Of a DNA stretch of 64,000 nucleotides, positions 34,638 through 43,926 are shown in pieces; positions within the stretch are counted from its first letter, which is position 1, and each line of letters begins with the position of its first letter. Below the pieces are notes generated by a model. The model was not told where the DNA came from. It searched no databases and was given only the letters and a program-made list of their open reading frames with translations. The position numbers were made by a program, and so were the translations under genes. This DNA is from Candidatus Heimdallarchaeota archaeon. Lineage in GTDB: Archaea > Asgardarchaeota > Heimdallarchaeia > Hodarchaeales > Hodarchaeaceae. The DNA lies in the NCBI GenBank assembly GCA_020353515.1, contig CP070695.1:1207537-1271536 (forward strand). The letters run 5' to 3'.

Positions 34638-34644
34638 TTTTTTT
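34638..34644 (+). terminator. Oligo-T terminator
   Basis: A run of seven T follows CTCCCC 13 bases after the stop of the four-helix membrane protein. It stands between convergent genes, in a suitable place for archaeal T-tract termination. Confidence 0.45.
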
Positions 34645-34682
34645 GAAAAACATAAGAACAAATGTGATTTGCTATTAAGAAT

Positions 34683-35132
34683 TTATACTACGTCTAACCA
34701 ACCTAGAAAGCGATCAGTATAATCACGATTGAGTTGAACAAATTCTTCATCAAAAATAGGATGAAAACCTTCATATTCCTCCATATCGATACTAATTCTT
34801 TGCAATTCATCTTTCCAATTCATTAATTTCGCATTGATGTTAGATAAGGCTTTTTGAATTGGTTTAGGATCGCCTCTTCCATCACAAATAGCATATAAAA
34901 GGATATTTTCGGTAGACCAACTGATCTTTTCAAGACACGCCATGTACTTCTCCATTTTCAGCAGTGTGGGGATATCTTTGAACGTCGAAGCTGTGAACTG
35001 TTGAATTGCTGATAGAAATCCACCCACAAGAATAGGACTGGTTTTCAATTCGTCTGACTCGAAATATTGTCTTCTAAGAAGTGGTAAGCCATTGTTGATT
35101 AAGCCTGCTTCATATATTAAGATTTTTGACAT
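34683..35132 (-). CDS. Longin/roadblock-like protein, Asgard-type
   Basis: A 149-residue cytosolic protein. The pattern KILIYEAGLINNGLPLLRRQY, then SPILVGGFLSAIQQFT, followed by alternating strands and a long terminal helix, resembles small longin or roadblock-fold proteins that are abundant in Asgard archaea and bind small GTPases. The match is by pattern only. The gene is separated from the flavin reductase-like gene by 96 bases on the same strand. If right, it is a second member of the GTPase-related machinery seen with the Rag-like gene at 19.8 kb. It could be an unrelated alpha/beta protein. Confidence 0.4.
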   Translation of the reverse strand: MSKILIYEAGLINNGLPLLRRQYFESDELKTSPILVGGFLSAIQQFTASTFKDIPTLLKMEKYMACLEKISWSTENILLYAICDGRGDPKPIQKALSNINAKLMNWKDELQRISIDMEEYEGFHPIFDEEFVQLNRDYTDRFLGWLDVV

Positions 35133-35228
35133 TTGTCGAGCGCTCAGATAGCATCTATTTCTAGATTAAATAAGTATCTGTATCTTCTTCCGTAATCAAA
35201 TAACACTTTCTAAATAGCGAATCATAAT

Positions 35229-35756
35229 TTATTTTTTGATAACTTCCCCTATAAAACGATATTCACGGGGCCAATACAAAATTGCTTGAGAACGATCATA
35301 AGAATCTTGTTGATAAGCTGCTACAATTTCCCCTATGAACCAAGTGTGAGAACTACCCTGTAATTCGACTTTATGAACCACTTTACATTCCAAATTTACT
35401 GGACATTCTTCAATGAGATATGAAGAGATTTTTTTAGCTGTTTTAGGTGTCAGATTTGCCGCCTCAAATTTATTGACCTCCCATCCTGATTTTGATCCAC
35501 AGATCTTGATTGCTTCAAGAAGTTCGATTGTGGGGATGTTAATCGAATAATCATCTGTCTCTTTGAGCAGTTCGTAAGTGTATCGGGTAGGTACGATTCC
35601 AACCATGACCATTGGTGGATTTTCTTGTCTGTCCCCAAAAGAGAAAAAACTCACGGCTGCAACTGTTATTATATTGTCTTTTACACACACTAGTACAATT
35701 GGAAATCCTGGAAATGCCATTATTCCCTGCTGGATAGTAATTTCCTTTTTTGTCAT
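35229..35756 (-). CDS. Flavin reductase-like (flavoredoxin) protein
   Basis: An FMN-binding split-barrel protein of 175 residues. The N-terminal strands PGFPIVLVCV, then ITVAAVSFFSFGDRQENPPMVMVGI and YTYELLKETDDYSINIP, match the flavin reductase/flavoredoxin family, followed by a GSKSGWEVNKFEAANLT stretch. The last part carries HTWFIGEIVAAY. It would bind FMN and pass electrons to an unknown partner or use a reduced nicotinamide. Its ATG is 15 bases after the M32 carboxypeptidase stop on the same strand, with GGTGA upstream. Confidence 0.85.
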   Translation of the reverse strand: MTKKEITIQQGIMAFPGFPIVLVCVKDNIITVAAVSFFSFGDRQENPPMVMVGIVPTRYTYELLKETDDYSINIPTIELLEAIKICGSKSGWEVNKFEAANLTPKTAKKISSYLIEECPVNLECKVVHKVELQGSSHTWFIGEIVAAYQQDSYDRSQAILYWPREYRFIGEVIKK

Positions 35757-35771
35757 TTGTCACCGAATCCT

Positions 35772-37277
35772 TTACACCAAGCTGTATAACTCAGAATATT
35801 TTTCCTTTAGATATTTAATGAAATATTTTACTGTGAGTGGTTCCCCTGTTATATTCTCAAGTAAATCTAAAGAATCAAACAGAGCTCCTTTTTGATGAAT
35901 ATTATGGGCTAGCCATTCTCTAATTAACGAGAAATTTCCGTTTTGTAACGACTCTCTCCAAGTCGGACGATCTATTGTTAATGCTGTTGTAATTTGAGAA
36001 GCCATAATGTCTCCTATTCCATACCCATAGAAATACCCCCAATATCGCGAAAACCAATGTAAATCTTGCATCACTCCTAATGTGTCCGAAGGAACTTCAA
36101 CACCAAGATATTCGGCATATTTTTCATTCCAGATGTGAGGAAGATCCATTACTTCAATTAAACCTGCAAATAGATCATATTCAATCTCAAAACGAATTAT
36201 AATATGAAGACAATAGGTCAATTCATCCGCACCCAGCCTACTAACTCCTGGTTTCACTGAATTGATAGTAAAATAGAATTCATTGAGAGAGATATCATCA
36301 AACACTCCATTCGTTAATTTTTGGAAGTGGGGGTAGTAAAATGTCCAAAACTCTCTTGACATTCCAATAATATTCTGTAGAAAACGACTTTGACTCTCCC
36401 CAAAGCTAGGAGAACTTCTAAGGTTAATCGGTTGGCCCCTCCACTCTCTTTTTCGTTGTAAAGCATCTAATGCATGTCCACATTCATGTATAGCTGCAGA
36501 CACAACTGGCATAATCTGATCCTGATACTTGACAGTTATCCTAATATCATCAGGCCCACAACCGATTGTTAATGGATGCTCAACCTCATCAATACTTCCC
36601 GTGTTTAAGTTATATTCCAGAAACCTCGCAATATCTTTTACGAGCTCTTTTTGATTCGTTATGGGAACTAGGCGAGAAAGAATGCTGGTATCGGGTTGTA
36701 CTGGTGAATCACAACATTTTTTTATGAAAGGAACTAAAAATGATTTCGTCTCATCAAATATCTTAGATAGCTTTTTTACTGAGAAACCATAATCCCGATT
36801 GTTGATTAATGCTTCATAAGGGTCATCAAGTCCTTTGGATCTGGCTAATAACTCAGCACGTTTCATATTTAGATCAAAAAGCTTTTTTAGATCAGGTACC
36901 ACGCTCTGAAAACTGTTTTTGGCTTTAGCTCTCTTCCATACTTCTAAAGTTTTATTAGATTGAGATGCTAAAGCTCCTACTAGCTCCGAAGGGAGAACCG
37001 TCTTGTTTTCATACTCTCTCCTCAAAAGTTCTATATTTCTCTTTTGAACATCATTGAGCTCTTGGTCTGCCTCACTTTGTTTAATTAAAGATCCAAACTC
37101 AGGGTTTGTCCAACGCTTGTGAATAAATTGCTGTAACCAATTGAATTGTTTTGTTCGAAAATTTAATGCGTTTTTGGGCATGTAAGTGTTTAAATCCCAA
37201 TATAATACACCTCTGAGAGTACCGAGTAGGTAGATTTCACCATATTTTTCAAGTAAAACTTCATAGCTGGTTTTCAT
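35772..37277 (-). CDS. Carboxypeptidase, M32 family (Taq carboxypeptidase-like)
   Basis: A zinc metallocarboxypeptidase that trims C-terminal residues from peptides in the cytosol. The HExxH motif is HECGH at 264-268, followed by the downstream metal-ligand region and conserved GESQSRFLQN and LTYCLHIIIRFEIE segments. The length of 501 residues is typical. It begins 58 bases from the ADP-ribosylglycohydrolase gene on the same strand. It probably works with the M42 aminopeptidase at 46.1 kb in peptide use. Confidence 0.92.
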   Translation of the reverse strand: MKTSYEVLLEKYGEIYLLGTLRGVLYWDLNTYMPKNALNFRTKQFNWLQQFIHKRWTNPEFGSLIKQSEADQELNDVQKRNIELLRREYENKTVLPSELVGALASQSNKTLEVWKRAKAKNSFQSVVPDLKKLFDLNMKRAELLARSKGLDDPYEALINNRDYGFSVKKLSKIFDETKSFLVPFIKKCCDSPVQPDTSILSRLVPITNQKELVKDIARFLEYNLNTGSIDEVEHPLTIGCGPDDIRITVKYQDQIMPVVSAAIHECGHALDALQRKREWRGQPINLRSSPSFGESQSRFLQNIIGMSREFWTFYYPHFQKLTNGVFDDISLNEFYFTINSVKPGVSRLGADELTYCLHIIIRFEIEYDLFAGLIEVMDLPHIWNEKYAEYLGVEVPSDTLGVMQDLHWFSRYWGYFYGYGIGDIMASQITTALTIDRPTWRESLQNGNFSLIREWLAHNIHQKGALFDSLDLLENITGEPLTVKYFIKYLKEKYSELYSLV

Positions 37278-37335
37278 TAAATCCCAACCATTCTCATTTA
37301 TGATTTGAACCTTTTTTTAATTTTTGAAAAATAGT

Positions 37336-38268
37336 TCATTTAGATGCTTTCTCTAACCATAACTCAAAAAGATTTTCTGCTAAGTTTTGAAAAGTATCTA
37401 CATCTTCAACAATATCAATCCAGTTCCTCGGGATTCCCCTTATTCCCAAAAATGCGCCCGCAATCGCGCCTGACATACAAGCGATTGTATCAGTATCTCC
37501 TCCACAGTATATAGAGGCGAAAAGGACTTCATAAAAATTAGAAGAATTGCTTAGAAAGTTATAAATTGCTATAGGGACTGAATCTGGGGCTGTTACATTT
37601 ACACCGAGCTCCCTAATTATCCTATCAGGGGAAGGAGGAGAATTTAGATAAGTTTCGATTTTATCTAGCTTCTTCTGGTATACTGGGGAAAATTTATGAG
37701 GAATTTTTTTCAGTTTTTCAATAAAATCGTGGGGTTCAAAATCTCTAGGGTCACAATTAACGGCCAACGCCACCGCACAAGCTTGTAGAATGGCCCCTTG
37801 TCTCCCTAATCTGTGTGTATGAGTTATCATGGAGATCTGATCCGTCATTTCTATCAATTTCTCTTGGTCTTGGTGATAAAGTAAACCGATTGGGCAAATT
37901 CTCATTGCAGCACCGTTTCCTAATGATCCCTCACCGTAGAAAGCTTCTTTTGCAGGTTTGTCCCAAGGATCTCCATCTTTAATCTGCATTAAAACTGATA
38001 TTGTACCAGTTCCATACCCTCTAGTATGGTCAAAATTCCGTACAAATGTTTTTGCCATATCTGGCCCGTTAAACTCCCCTTTATTGGCACAGATGGATTC
38101 TAAAACTCCTTTCATCATTTCACTGTCATCCGTATATCTGCCTCCAACAAGATCAAAATCTTCTATACGGACGGATTTATGATATGATCCTTCATATCTC
38201 GCTCCCCATGAATCTCCAACAACACTTCCTAAGATAGATCCCAGAAATCTGTCTTTCATCATCTTCAT
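37336..38268 (-). CDS. ADP-ribosylglycohydrolase family protein
   Basis: Removes ADP-ribose from modified targets. The di-magnesium signature is present: GSILGSVVGDSWGARYE, then GGRYTDDSEMMKGV and the C-terminal SIYCGGDTDTIACMSGAIAGA. The length of 310 residues fits DraG/ARH proteins. Its first base overlaps the last base of an adenine-specific DNA methyltransferase gene, so they are translationally coupled. Known targets in the family include arginine, serine and nucleic acid-linked ADP-ribose. Here the neighbour hints at nucleic acid, but that is speculation. No ADP-ribosyltransferase gene is in the window. Confidence 0.9.
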   Translation of the reverse strand: MKMMKDRFLGSILGSVVGDSWGARYEGSYHKSVRIEDFDLVGGRYTDDSEMMKGVLESICANKGEFNGPDMAKTFVRNFDHTRGYGTGTISVLMQIKDGDPWDKPAKEAFYGEGSLGNGAAMRICPIGLLYHQDQEKLIEMTDQISMITHTHRLGRQGAILQACAVALAVNCDPRDFEPHDFIEKLKKIPHKFSPVYQKKLDKIETYLNSPPSPDRIIRELGVNVTAPDSVPIAIYNFLSNSSNFYEVLFASIYCGGDTDTIACMSGAIAGAFLGIRGIPRNWIDIVEDVDTFQNLAENLFELWLEKASK

Positions 38269-40343
38269 CAGCTAAACCTAGCAAGAATAGCGTTTTTCAG
38301 AGTGTTTAATACTTCTTCTTTCCTTGGATCTTTTTGATGAAACTGATCCAAAATATACTCGATGCTTTGTTTATCTAGTTCATAAATCTTAGCGACCAAC
38401 GAATCAATTGTGGCTTGACATTGGATACGGTCTTGAAATGACCTACATATATGTCCTTTTGCGAACTGTTTGTGAAGAGGCGTAAAATCAGGTAACAGAG
38501 TAGCAACATTGCTTACAATTTCTTGATAGACCTTATGATGTCTCGACAACCTTGGTACAGGCATATCATAAATAAAAAACATGTTTAAATTCGTTGTCAC
38601 TTTCAATCGGAGAAGATAGTCAAAAATAAAACTGTTGAATACACCACATAAGTAGAGTAAATCAGATGAGTCTATTAATCGTGTCTGATTCACTAAATCA
38701 AAAATTTTGGTTACAATTAAGGAATTCCCACAACAAACCATTGGAGGGATAATCGTTGCAATCATTGTCCGACGATTAGTGCTTGCTGCCACTGCTCGAA
38801 ATCCTAACCTATATTCTTCATAATCATGATATCTTGAGCCAAACTTAGAAAGTACCTTCCCTTTTTCGATCCAATACCTCGCTGGTTTGAATTTATGTGT
38901 AAATTGTTCTATCATTTTTCCTTCAAAAACTTTCAAACCTTGTTGTTTTGTGTTAAATAATTTACTATCAAGAGTTATATCGAGTTCTCTCGTAAACTGT
39001 ACTCTCCACGACCCAGAAACCTTGGATCTTATAAGAGGGTGTTGATACATTCTTTTAGCAATTTCAACATCTTTATTGGTCTTAAATTCCAAAACTGACC
39101 ATGAAGATGGTGATAGATGTTTAATACTTTCCCAATATATTGAAACTATAGAATTAGGGGTAGATTTAAGTACAGCTGGGTCATGTAACATAAATGCAGC
39201 ATTAAATGACTTAGTTCTGCCTGATTTTTGAAAAATTAACATATCAAATTTGAAAGACTTGTGAATTGAGGGGAAGATTCCCCGACGATTTTCAAAACAA
39301 TAAATTTCCTTTACCGTATTTTTCTCAAACAATAATCTTCTTAATCCCTTTGTTCCAGCATCAGTATGAAATCCAGAAGGAATAATTACTCCGCAATATC
39401 CATTAGGTCTCATTAATCGAAATATCCTTTCAAGAAACAGTTTATAAAGATTAAGATCACCACTGACTGTTTTTACTCCAGTTACCCCTCTTATTTGATC
39501 AGACTGAAACTGATAGTCCTCTCCCTTAAAATAATTTCCTGTAAGACGAATTGAATGTTTATATGTCTCCCATTGTTCCTTAATATTATCCTGTTCAAGT
39601 AATTTAGCAATTATTTCCCTCGCTTCTTTCTTGTCCACACCATACTTGGTTAAGCGGGGATCATACTGAGCAAAGAATTCCTTACTCAATGGTTTATAGA
39701 TGTTCCACGGAGGATTACCCAAACACAGATCAAAGCCTCCGTTTGAGATAATCTCAGGAAACTCTCTATTCCAGTGAAAAGGTTTAAGATCTTTCTCCAT
39801 CAATTGGTTATGAGAATTTCCTTTGATTGAACCAATTAGTGAATTTCCACATTTTAAGTGGGCACTTAGATCTTGAGGGGCTTCAAAGGATTCAGAATTA
39901 TCGGAAGATAGAGCAGCGATTAATCTGTCTTTTGTGTTCTCAACAGCTACAGGAGAAATATCTACTCCAAATAGATTTTGTGTAATAATCCATTTTTTTA
40001 TCTGAAATTTGTCCCAGTCGCATAATCCTTTGTTTATCATGAAATCATATATTATTATTAACGTTGATAGTGCTTCTAGCAAGAAGTGACCTGTTCCAAC
40101 CGCCGGATCAAGGATTTTAAGGCTTTTGGTAATGTTTAGCGCATAGAGGAGCTGTTGTTGGTTTAAATCGTTCAAAAAATCTTCTAGATTTCTCTTATAT
40201 TTTACAGGAGACCCATCTAACTCGTTTACTCTGTCTAAAATATAAGGAAAAATTGTATTCCGACAAAGATAAGTAGTTATTCCCTTTGGGGAGTAGACAA
40301 TACCCAGATCTTTAGTACTAAGAGTAGAAATCATCACATGCAT
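38268..40343 (-). CDS. DNA adenine N6-methyltransferase, Eco57I/TaqI-like
   Basis: A 691-residue methyltransferase. AdoMet motif I is ILDPAVGTGH at about 77-86, motif II is GVDISP near 127, and catalytic motif IV is NPPW at 210-213. The N-terminal VYSPKGITTYL element matches the Y(T/S)P entry of type I/IIG methylases. The C-terminal 350 residues look like a TaqI-type target-recognition region. There is no PD-(D/E)xK nuclease domain at the N-terminus and no restriction gene next to it. It overlaps the ADP-ribosylglycohydrolase by one base. It could be a solitary methylase or part of a defence module with unusual partners. Confidence 0.85.
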   Translation of the reverse strand: MHVMISTLSTKDLGIVYSPKGITTYLCRNTIFPYILDRVNELDGSPVKYKRNLEDFLNDLNQQQLLYALNITKSLKILDPAVGTGHFLLEALSTLIIIYDFMINKGLCDWDKFQIKKWIITQNLFGVDISPVAVENTKDRLIAALSSDNSESFEAPQDLSAHLKCGNSLIGSIKGNSHNQLMEKDLKPFHWNREFPEIISNGGFDLCLGNPPWNIYKPLSKEFFAQYDPRLTKYGVDKKEAREIIAKLLEQDNIKEQWETYKHSIRLTGNYFKGEDYQFQSDQIRGVTGVKTVSGDLNLYKLFLERIFRLMRPNGYCGVIIPSGFHTDAGTKGLRRLLFEKNTVKEIYCFENRRGIFPSIHKSFKFDMLIFQKSGRTKSFNAAFMLHDPAVLKSTPNSIVSIYWESIKHLSPSSWSVLEFKTNKDVEIAKRMYQHPLIRSKVSGSWRVQFTRELDITLDSKLFNTKQQGLKVFEGKMIEQFTHKFKPARYWIEKGKVLSKFGSRYHDYEEYRLGFRAVAASTNRRTMIATIIPPMVCCGNSLIVTKIFDLVNQTRLIDSSDLLYLCGVFNSFIFDYLLRLKVTTNLNMFFIYDMPVPRLSRHHKVYQEIVSNVATLLPDFTPLHKQFAKGHICRSFQDRIQCQATIDSLVAKIYELDKQSIEYILDQFHQKDPRKEEVLNTLKNAILARFS

Positions 40344-40470
40344 TACGCCATTTCGCCAGTATTGACTATCAATATTTATAATATTCTATTTTTCTAAAAT
40401 TGAAAGGATACTTCCTTTTTTATGAACTAAATAGCCGTGACTTGATCTCTAAATAAAAAAATAGCCTGAA

Positions 40471-43400
40471 TTGAGAAAGTGCGAACTTATGAGAGTGTAT
40501 CGAAAAGCTAGGGACATATACAAATTTGAAGATTCATTCTTCAGCTCAACTGGAGATGTAACTTTTCCAAATCTGCATAATGTCCGTGTTTTCGTACAAA
40601 AAATTAATCAAAAGCGTGATTTGATAAATTTTCCAGAAATGGCAGCTAGAGGGAGCGAAATTAATGGTATTGCTCTCGAAAATGAGATTTTTCGCCATTT
40701 ATTTGACATCTATCAAGACCAAAACAATATTGATTTAGCTGCCGACCTACCGAGATGGTTGAGTGAAGAAATTGGAGCAGAAGAACTAGAAAGTACACTG
40801 AAATTCTTGTTGGAAGAATTTCCTCCTCCAACAATTTATAACGGTGAAACCAATATTGATTCCTATCTAGAACAAGAAACCGATGGAACTCCCAATCGAT
40901 ACATTGCTATCTCTTGTATGATTGATTTATGGCTAAGTAATGAAAACCCTGCATTCTCCTCCAATTTAGAACTATTTAACGACTCAGATTTGGAAAAAAA
41001 ATCTAAATACTCTGAAATTATCACAAAAATCACAGAATTTTTTGATGTTCAGCCACCATTTGGTCCCGATAACCAAAATTTCATTGAAATGTTGCAATCT
41101 TTGGCGATAAAAGAACCCTATTCTATCAAAGGTCAACTAGAATATATAAATGAAACATGGGGTTCTCTAATAACCCCATTTCGGTTTAAGATCTTGTTGG
41201 CACTTGATTTTTTCAAGGAAGAGGAAAAATTACGAGGATTAGGTCCTGGAGAAGCTCAAATTTATGAATACGATTATTTAGAGGAGAATTATACACCAGA
41301 CAAAGACTGGATGCCTAAAGCTGTAATGATAGCTAAAAACATTTACGTATGGCTAGATCAACTCTCAAAAAAGTACAAGGCCAATCTTCACAGAATAGAT
41401 CATATTCCCGATGAAGAATTGACTCAATTATCGAATTGGGGTTTTAATGCACTATGGCTTATTGGTATTTGGGAGAGAAGTTCAGCGTCTAAAACAATTA
41501 AACGATGGTGCGGTAATCCAGAAGCAGAGGCGTCTGCGTATTCTTTATATGATTATGTCATCGCTCAAGATCTAGGAGGTCAACCTGCTTTTGAGAATTT
41601 AAAAGAAAGAGCGTGGAAGCGAGGGATACGTTTAGCGTCAGATATGGTACCAAACCATACAGGAATTGACTCGAAGTGGATGATAGAACACCCTGACTGG
41701 TATATTTCACTTCCATATAGTCCTTTTCCAGTGTATTCTTACAGTGGAGAAAGTCTTTCTAGAAATCCACGAATCGGAATAAAGTTAGAGGATCATTATT
41801 TTTCCCGAACAGATGCAGCTGTCACATTCAAATGGGAAGATTATGAGACAAAGGAAGTTCGATATATGTATCACGGAAATGACGGAACTTCGATGGCATG
41901 GAACGATACTGCCCAGTTGAACTTCCTTAAACCAGAAGTACGTGAAGCTGTGATTCAAACAATTCTACATGTTGCACGAATGTTTTCTATTATACGATTC
42001 GACGCAGCTATGACCCTTACAAAGAAACACTATCAAAGATTATGGTTTCCAGCACCTGGGAGTGGAGGTGATATCCCCTCACGAGCGGAACATGGCTTAA
42101 GCAAGCAACAGTTTGACAAGGCAATGCCTAAAGAGTTTTGGCGTGAGGTAGTTGATCGAATAAATCAGGAAGCTCCTGATACATTACTAATCGCAGAGGC
42201 ATTTTGGCTTCTTGAAGGGTTTTTTGTACGAACATTAGGTATGCATCGAGTCTACAATTCAGCATTCATGAATATGCTCAGGGATGAAGATAATGCAAAA
42301 TATCGCTCTGTAATCAAAAATACGCTTGAGTACGACCCTGAAATTTTGAAGCGGTTTGTTAACTTTATGAATAACCCTGATGAAAAAACGGCTGCTGATC
42401 AATTTGGAAAGGGGAAAAAGTATTTTGGTATATGTCTCTTACTTGTTACTATGCCTGGTCTCCCCATGTTCGGCCATGGGCAGATTGAAGGATTTAAAGA
42501 AAAATATGGAATGGAATATCGTCGGGCATACTGGGATGAAAAAGTTGACGAGGGGTTCGTTCAATACCACAATCAAATAATTTTGCCACTGTTGAAGAAA
42601 AGATATCTATTTGCAGAGGTTGAAAATTTCCTTCTATATGATTATTACACATCACAGGGTTTTGTAAATGAGGATGTCTATGCTTATTCGAATAGTGAGG
42701 GTAATGAAAAAGCTTTGGTTGTATACCACAATAGATTTTCTAGTACTAGTGGATGGATAAAAACTTCAGCTGCGTTTGCAATCAAAAAGAAAGATCAAAC
42801 GCAACTAATTCAGAAAACTTTAGGAAATAGCTTAACTTTACATAATGATGAAGATTATTATTGTATTTTCCGTGATCATATCAGAGGATTAGAATATATT
42901 CGACGCAGTAAGGAAATATATGATAAGGGACTGTATTTAGAGTTAGAAGCATATCAATCAGCCGTATTTCTTGACTTTCGTGAAGTTCAGGATAGTGAAT
43001 ATCAACATTATGCCCTCCTCCATGATTTTCTCTCTGGAAAAGGGGTTGATAACATTGATGAGACGCTTCAGGAGCTTGTCTACCATTCTCTTCACAAAGT
43101 TTTCAAAGAATTGGTGAATAAACCTATATTTGAAGCAATCATCAAAGCTCAGGAATCTAGTTACCAAGAGGAAAAAGATAAGATTCTTGATGAAGTAAAC
43201 TCAAAGTTTTCAGAATTTTTGAAAGAAGTAGCTAAATTTTCAAAAAGTGAAACTGTAGGATCGGACATCGTAGAAGAGATAACTAATAAACTTAACAATC
43301 TCTTCCATCTTAAAGAGTCAGTTAACCGCTTAACTCTTTCCCCCGAAATTTCAGACAAATTTCTTGGATATTTCAACGAAAATTACCCAGAAGATTGGAA

Positions 43401-43917
43401 GATCATCCTATCTTGGTTATTTATCCACCTGCTTGGAAAGATAAAAAGTCCTACTCATTACGAATTACAGAGTAGAAGCTGGATTGATGAATGGGGACTT
43501 GGGAGAATAATTGAATGGACATTAAAGGGATTCGAAGAGACCCAACCAAGTGCTTCAGAAGCTCTAATCTTAATTAAGATCCTCACCTCCCACCAAAAAT
43601 GGTACAACCGTAGAAAAGAAACAGACTACCAACCTGTACAAATTATGAGAAAGCTGATGACTGATTTAGAGGTTCAATCTTATATCCAAACTAATAGGTA
43701 CCATAATATCCTCTGGTTCAATCAAGAGGCCTTTGAAAATTTGATTAAATGGTTATTTATAATCTCTACCATAGAAATTTTCTCTACTACTAAGGAAAAA
43801 AATATTGCAAAAGAACTTGAGAGAATTTTCACGATTATTGACCAGTGGTTGTTTGCTGCAGAACGTTCAAATTACCAAGTAGAAAATTTATTTGATCTTC
43901 TAAGAGGGAATGAATAA
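40471..43917 (+). CDS. GH13 alpha-amylase-family enzyme with large N- and C-terminal extensions
   Basis: A 1148-residue protein of the GH13 fold. The catalytic residues are readable: nucleophile Asp511 in IIRFDAAM, acid/base Glu576 in LLIAEAFW, and transition-state Asp637 in NNPDEK. ASDMVPNHTG is conserved region I. The barrel covers about residues 290-780. Before it are 290 residues with unfamiliar helical content. After it come about 350 helical residues with no recognised domain. No signal peptide is seen, so it acts inside the cell on stored or imported alpha-glucan. The TTG start could be replaced by ATG at 40489. The closest activity is unclear: amylase, glucanotransferase or maltosyltransferase. 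Confidence 0.85.
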   Translation: MRKCELMRVYRKARDIYKFEDSFFSSTGDVTFPNLHNVRVFVQKINQKRDLINFPEMAARGSEINGIALENEIFRHLFDIYQDQNNIDLAADLPRWLSEEIGAEELESTLKFLLEEFPPPTIYNGETNIDSYLEQETDGTPNRYIAISCMIDLWLSNENPAFSSNLELFNDSDLEKKSKYSEIITKITEFFDVQPPFGPDNQNFIEMLQSLAIKEPYSIKGQLEYINETWGSLITPFRFKILLALDFFKEEEKLRGLGPGEAQIYEYDYLEENYTPDKDWMPKAVMIAKNIYVWLDQLSKKYKANLHRIDHIPDEELTQLSNWGFNALWLIGIWERSSASKTIKRWCGNPEAEASAYSLYDYVIAQDLGGQPAFENLKERAWKRGIRLASDMVPNHTGIDSKWMIEHPDWYISLPYSPFPVYSYSGESLSRNPRIGIKLEDHYFSRTDAAVTFKWEDYETKEVRYMYHGNDGTSMAWNDTAQLNFLKPEVREAVIQTILHVARMFSIIRFDAAMTLTKKHYQRLWFPAPGSGGDIPSRAEHGLSKQQFDKAMPKEFWREVVDRINQEAPDTLLIAEAFWLLEGFFVRTLGMHRVYNSAFMNMLRDEDNAKYRSVIKNTLEYDPEILKRFVNFMNNPDEKTAADQFGKGKKYFGICLLLVTMPGLPMFGHGQIEGFKEKYGMEYRRAYWDEKVDEGFVQYHNQIILPLLKKRYLFAEVENFLLYDYYTSQGFVNEDVYAYSNSEGNEKALVVYHNRFSSTSGWIKTSAAFAIKKKDQTQLIQKTLGNSLTLHNDEDYYCIFRDHIRGLEYIRRSKEIYDKGLYLELEAYQSAVFLDFREVQDSEYQHYALLHDFLSGKGVDNIDETLQELVYHSLHKVFKELVNKPIFEAIIKAQESSYQEEKDKILDEVNSKFSEFLKEVAKFSKSETVGSDIVEEITNKLNNLFHLKESVNRLTLSPEISDKFLGYFNENYPEDWKIILSWLFIHLLGKIKSPTHYELQSRSWIDEWGLGRIIEWTLKGFEETQPSASEALILIKILTSHQKWYNRRKETDYQPVQIMRKLMTDLEVQSYIQTNRYHNILWFNQEAFENLIKWLFIISTIEIFSTTKEKNIAKELERIFTIIDQWLFAAERSNYQVENLFDLLRGNE

Positions 43918-43926
43918 AGGACTATT

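Noticed and set aside
38268..40343. Reading the methylase as a BREX PglX or a complete type IIG enzyme
   Set aside because: At 691 residues it is far shorter than PglX, the other BREX genes are missing, and no N-terminal nuclease motif is visible.
37336..40343. Calling the methylase-hydrolase pair a DarTG system
   Set aside because: There is no DarT-like ADP-ribosyltransferase, and the hydrolase is of the ARH type, not a macrodomain.
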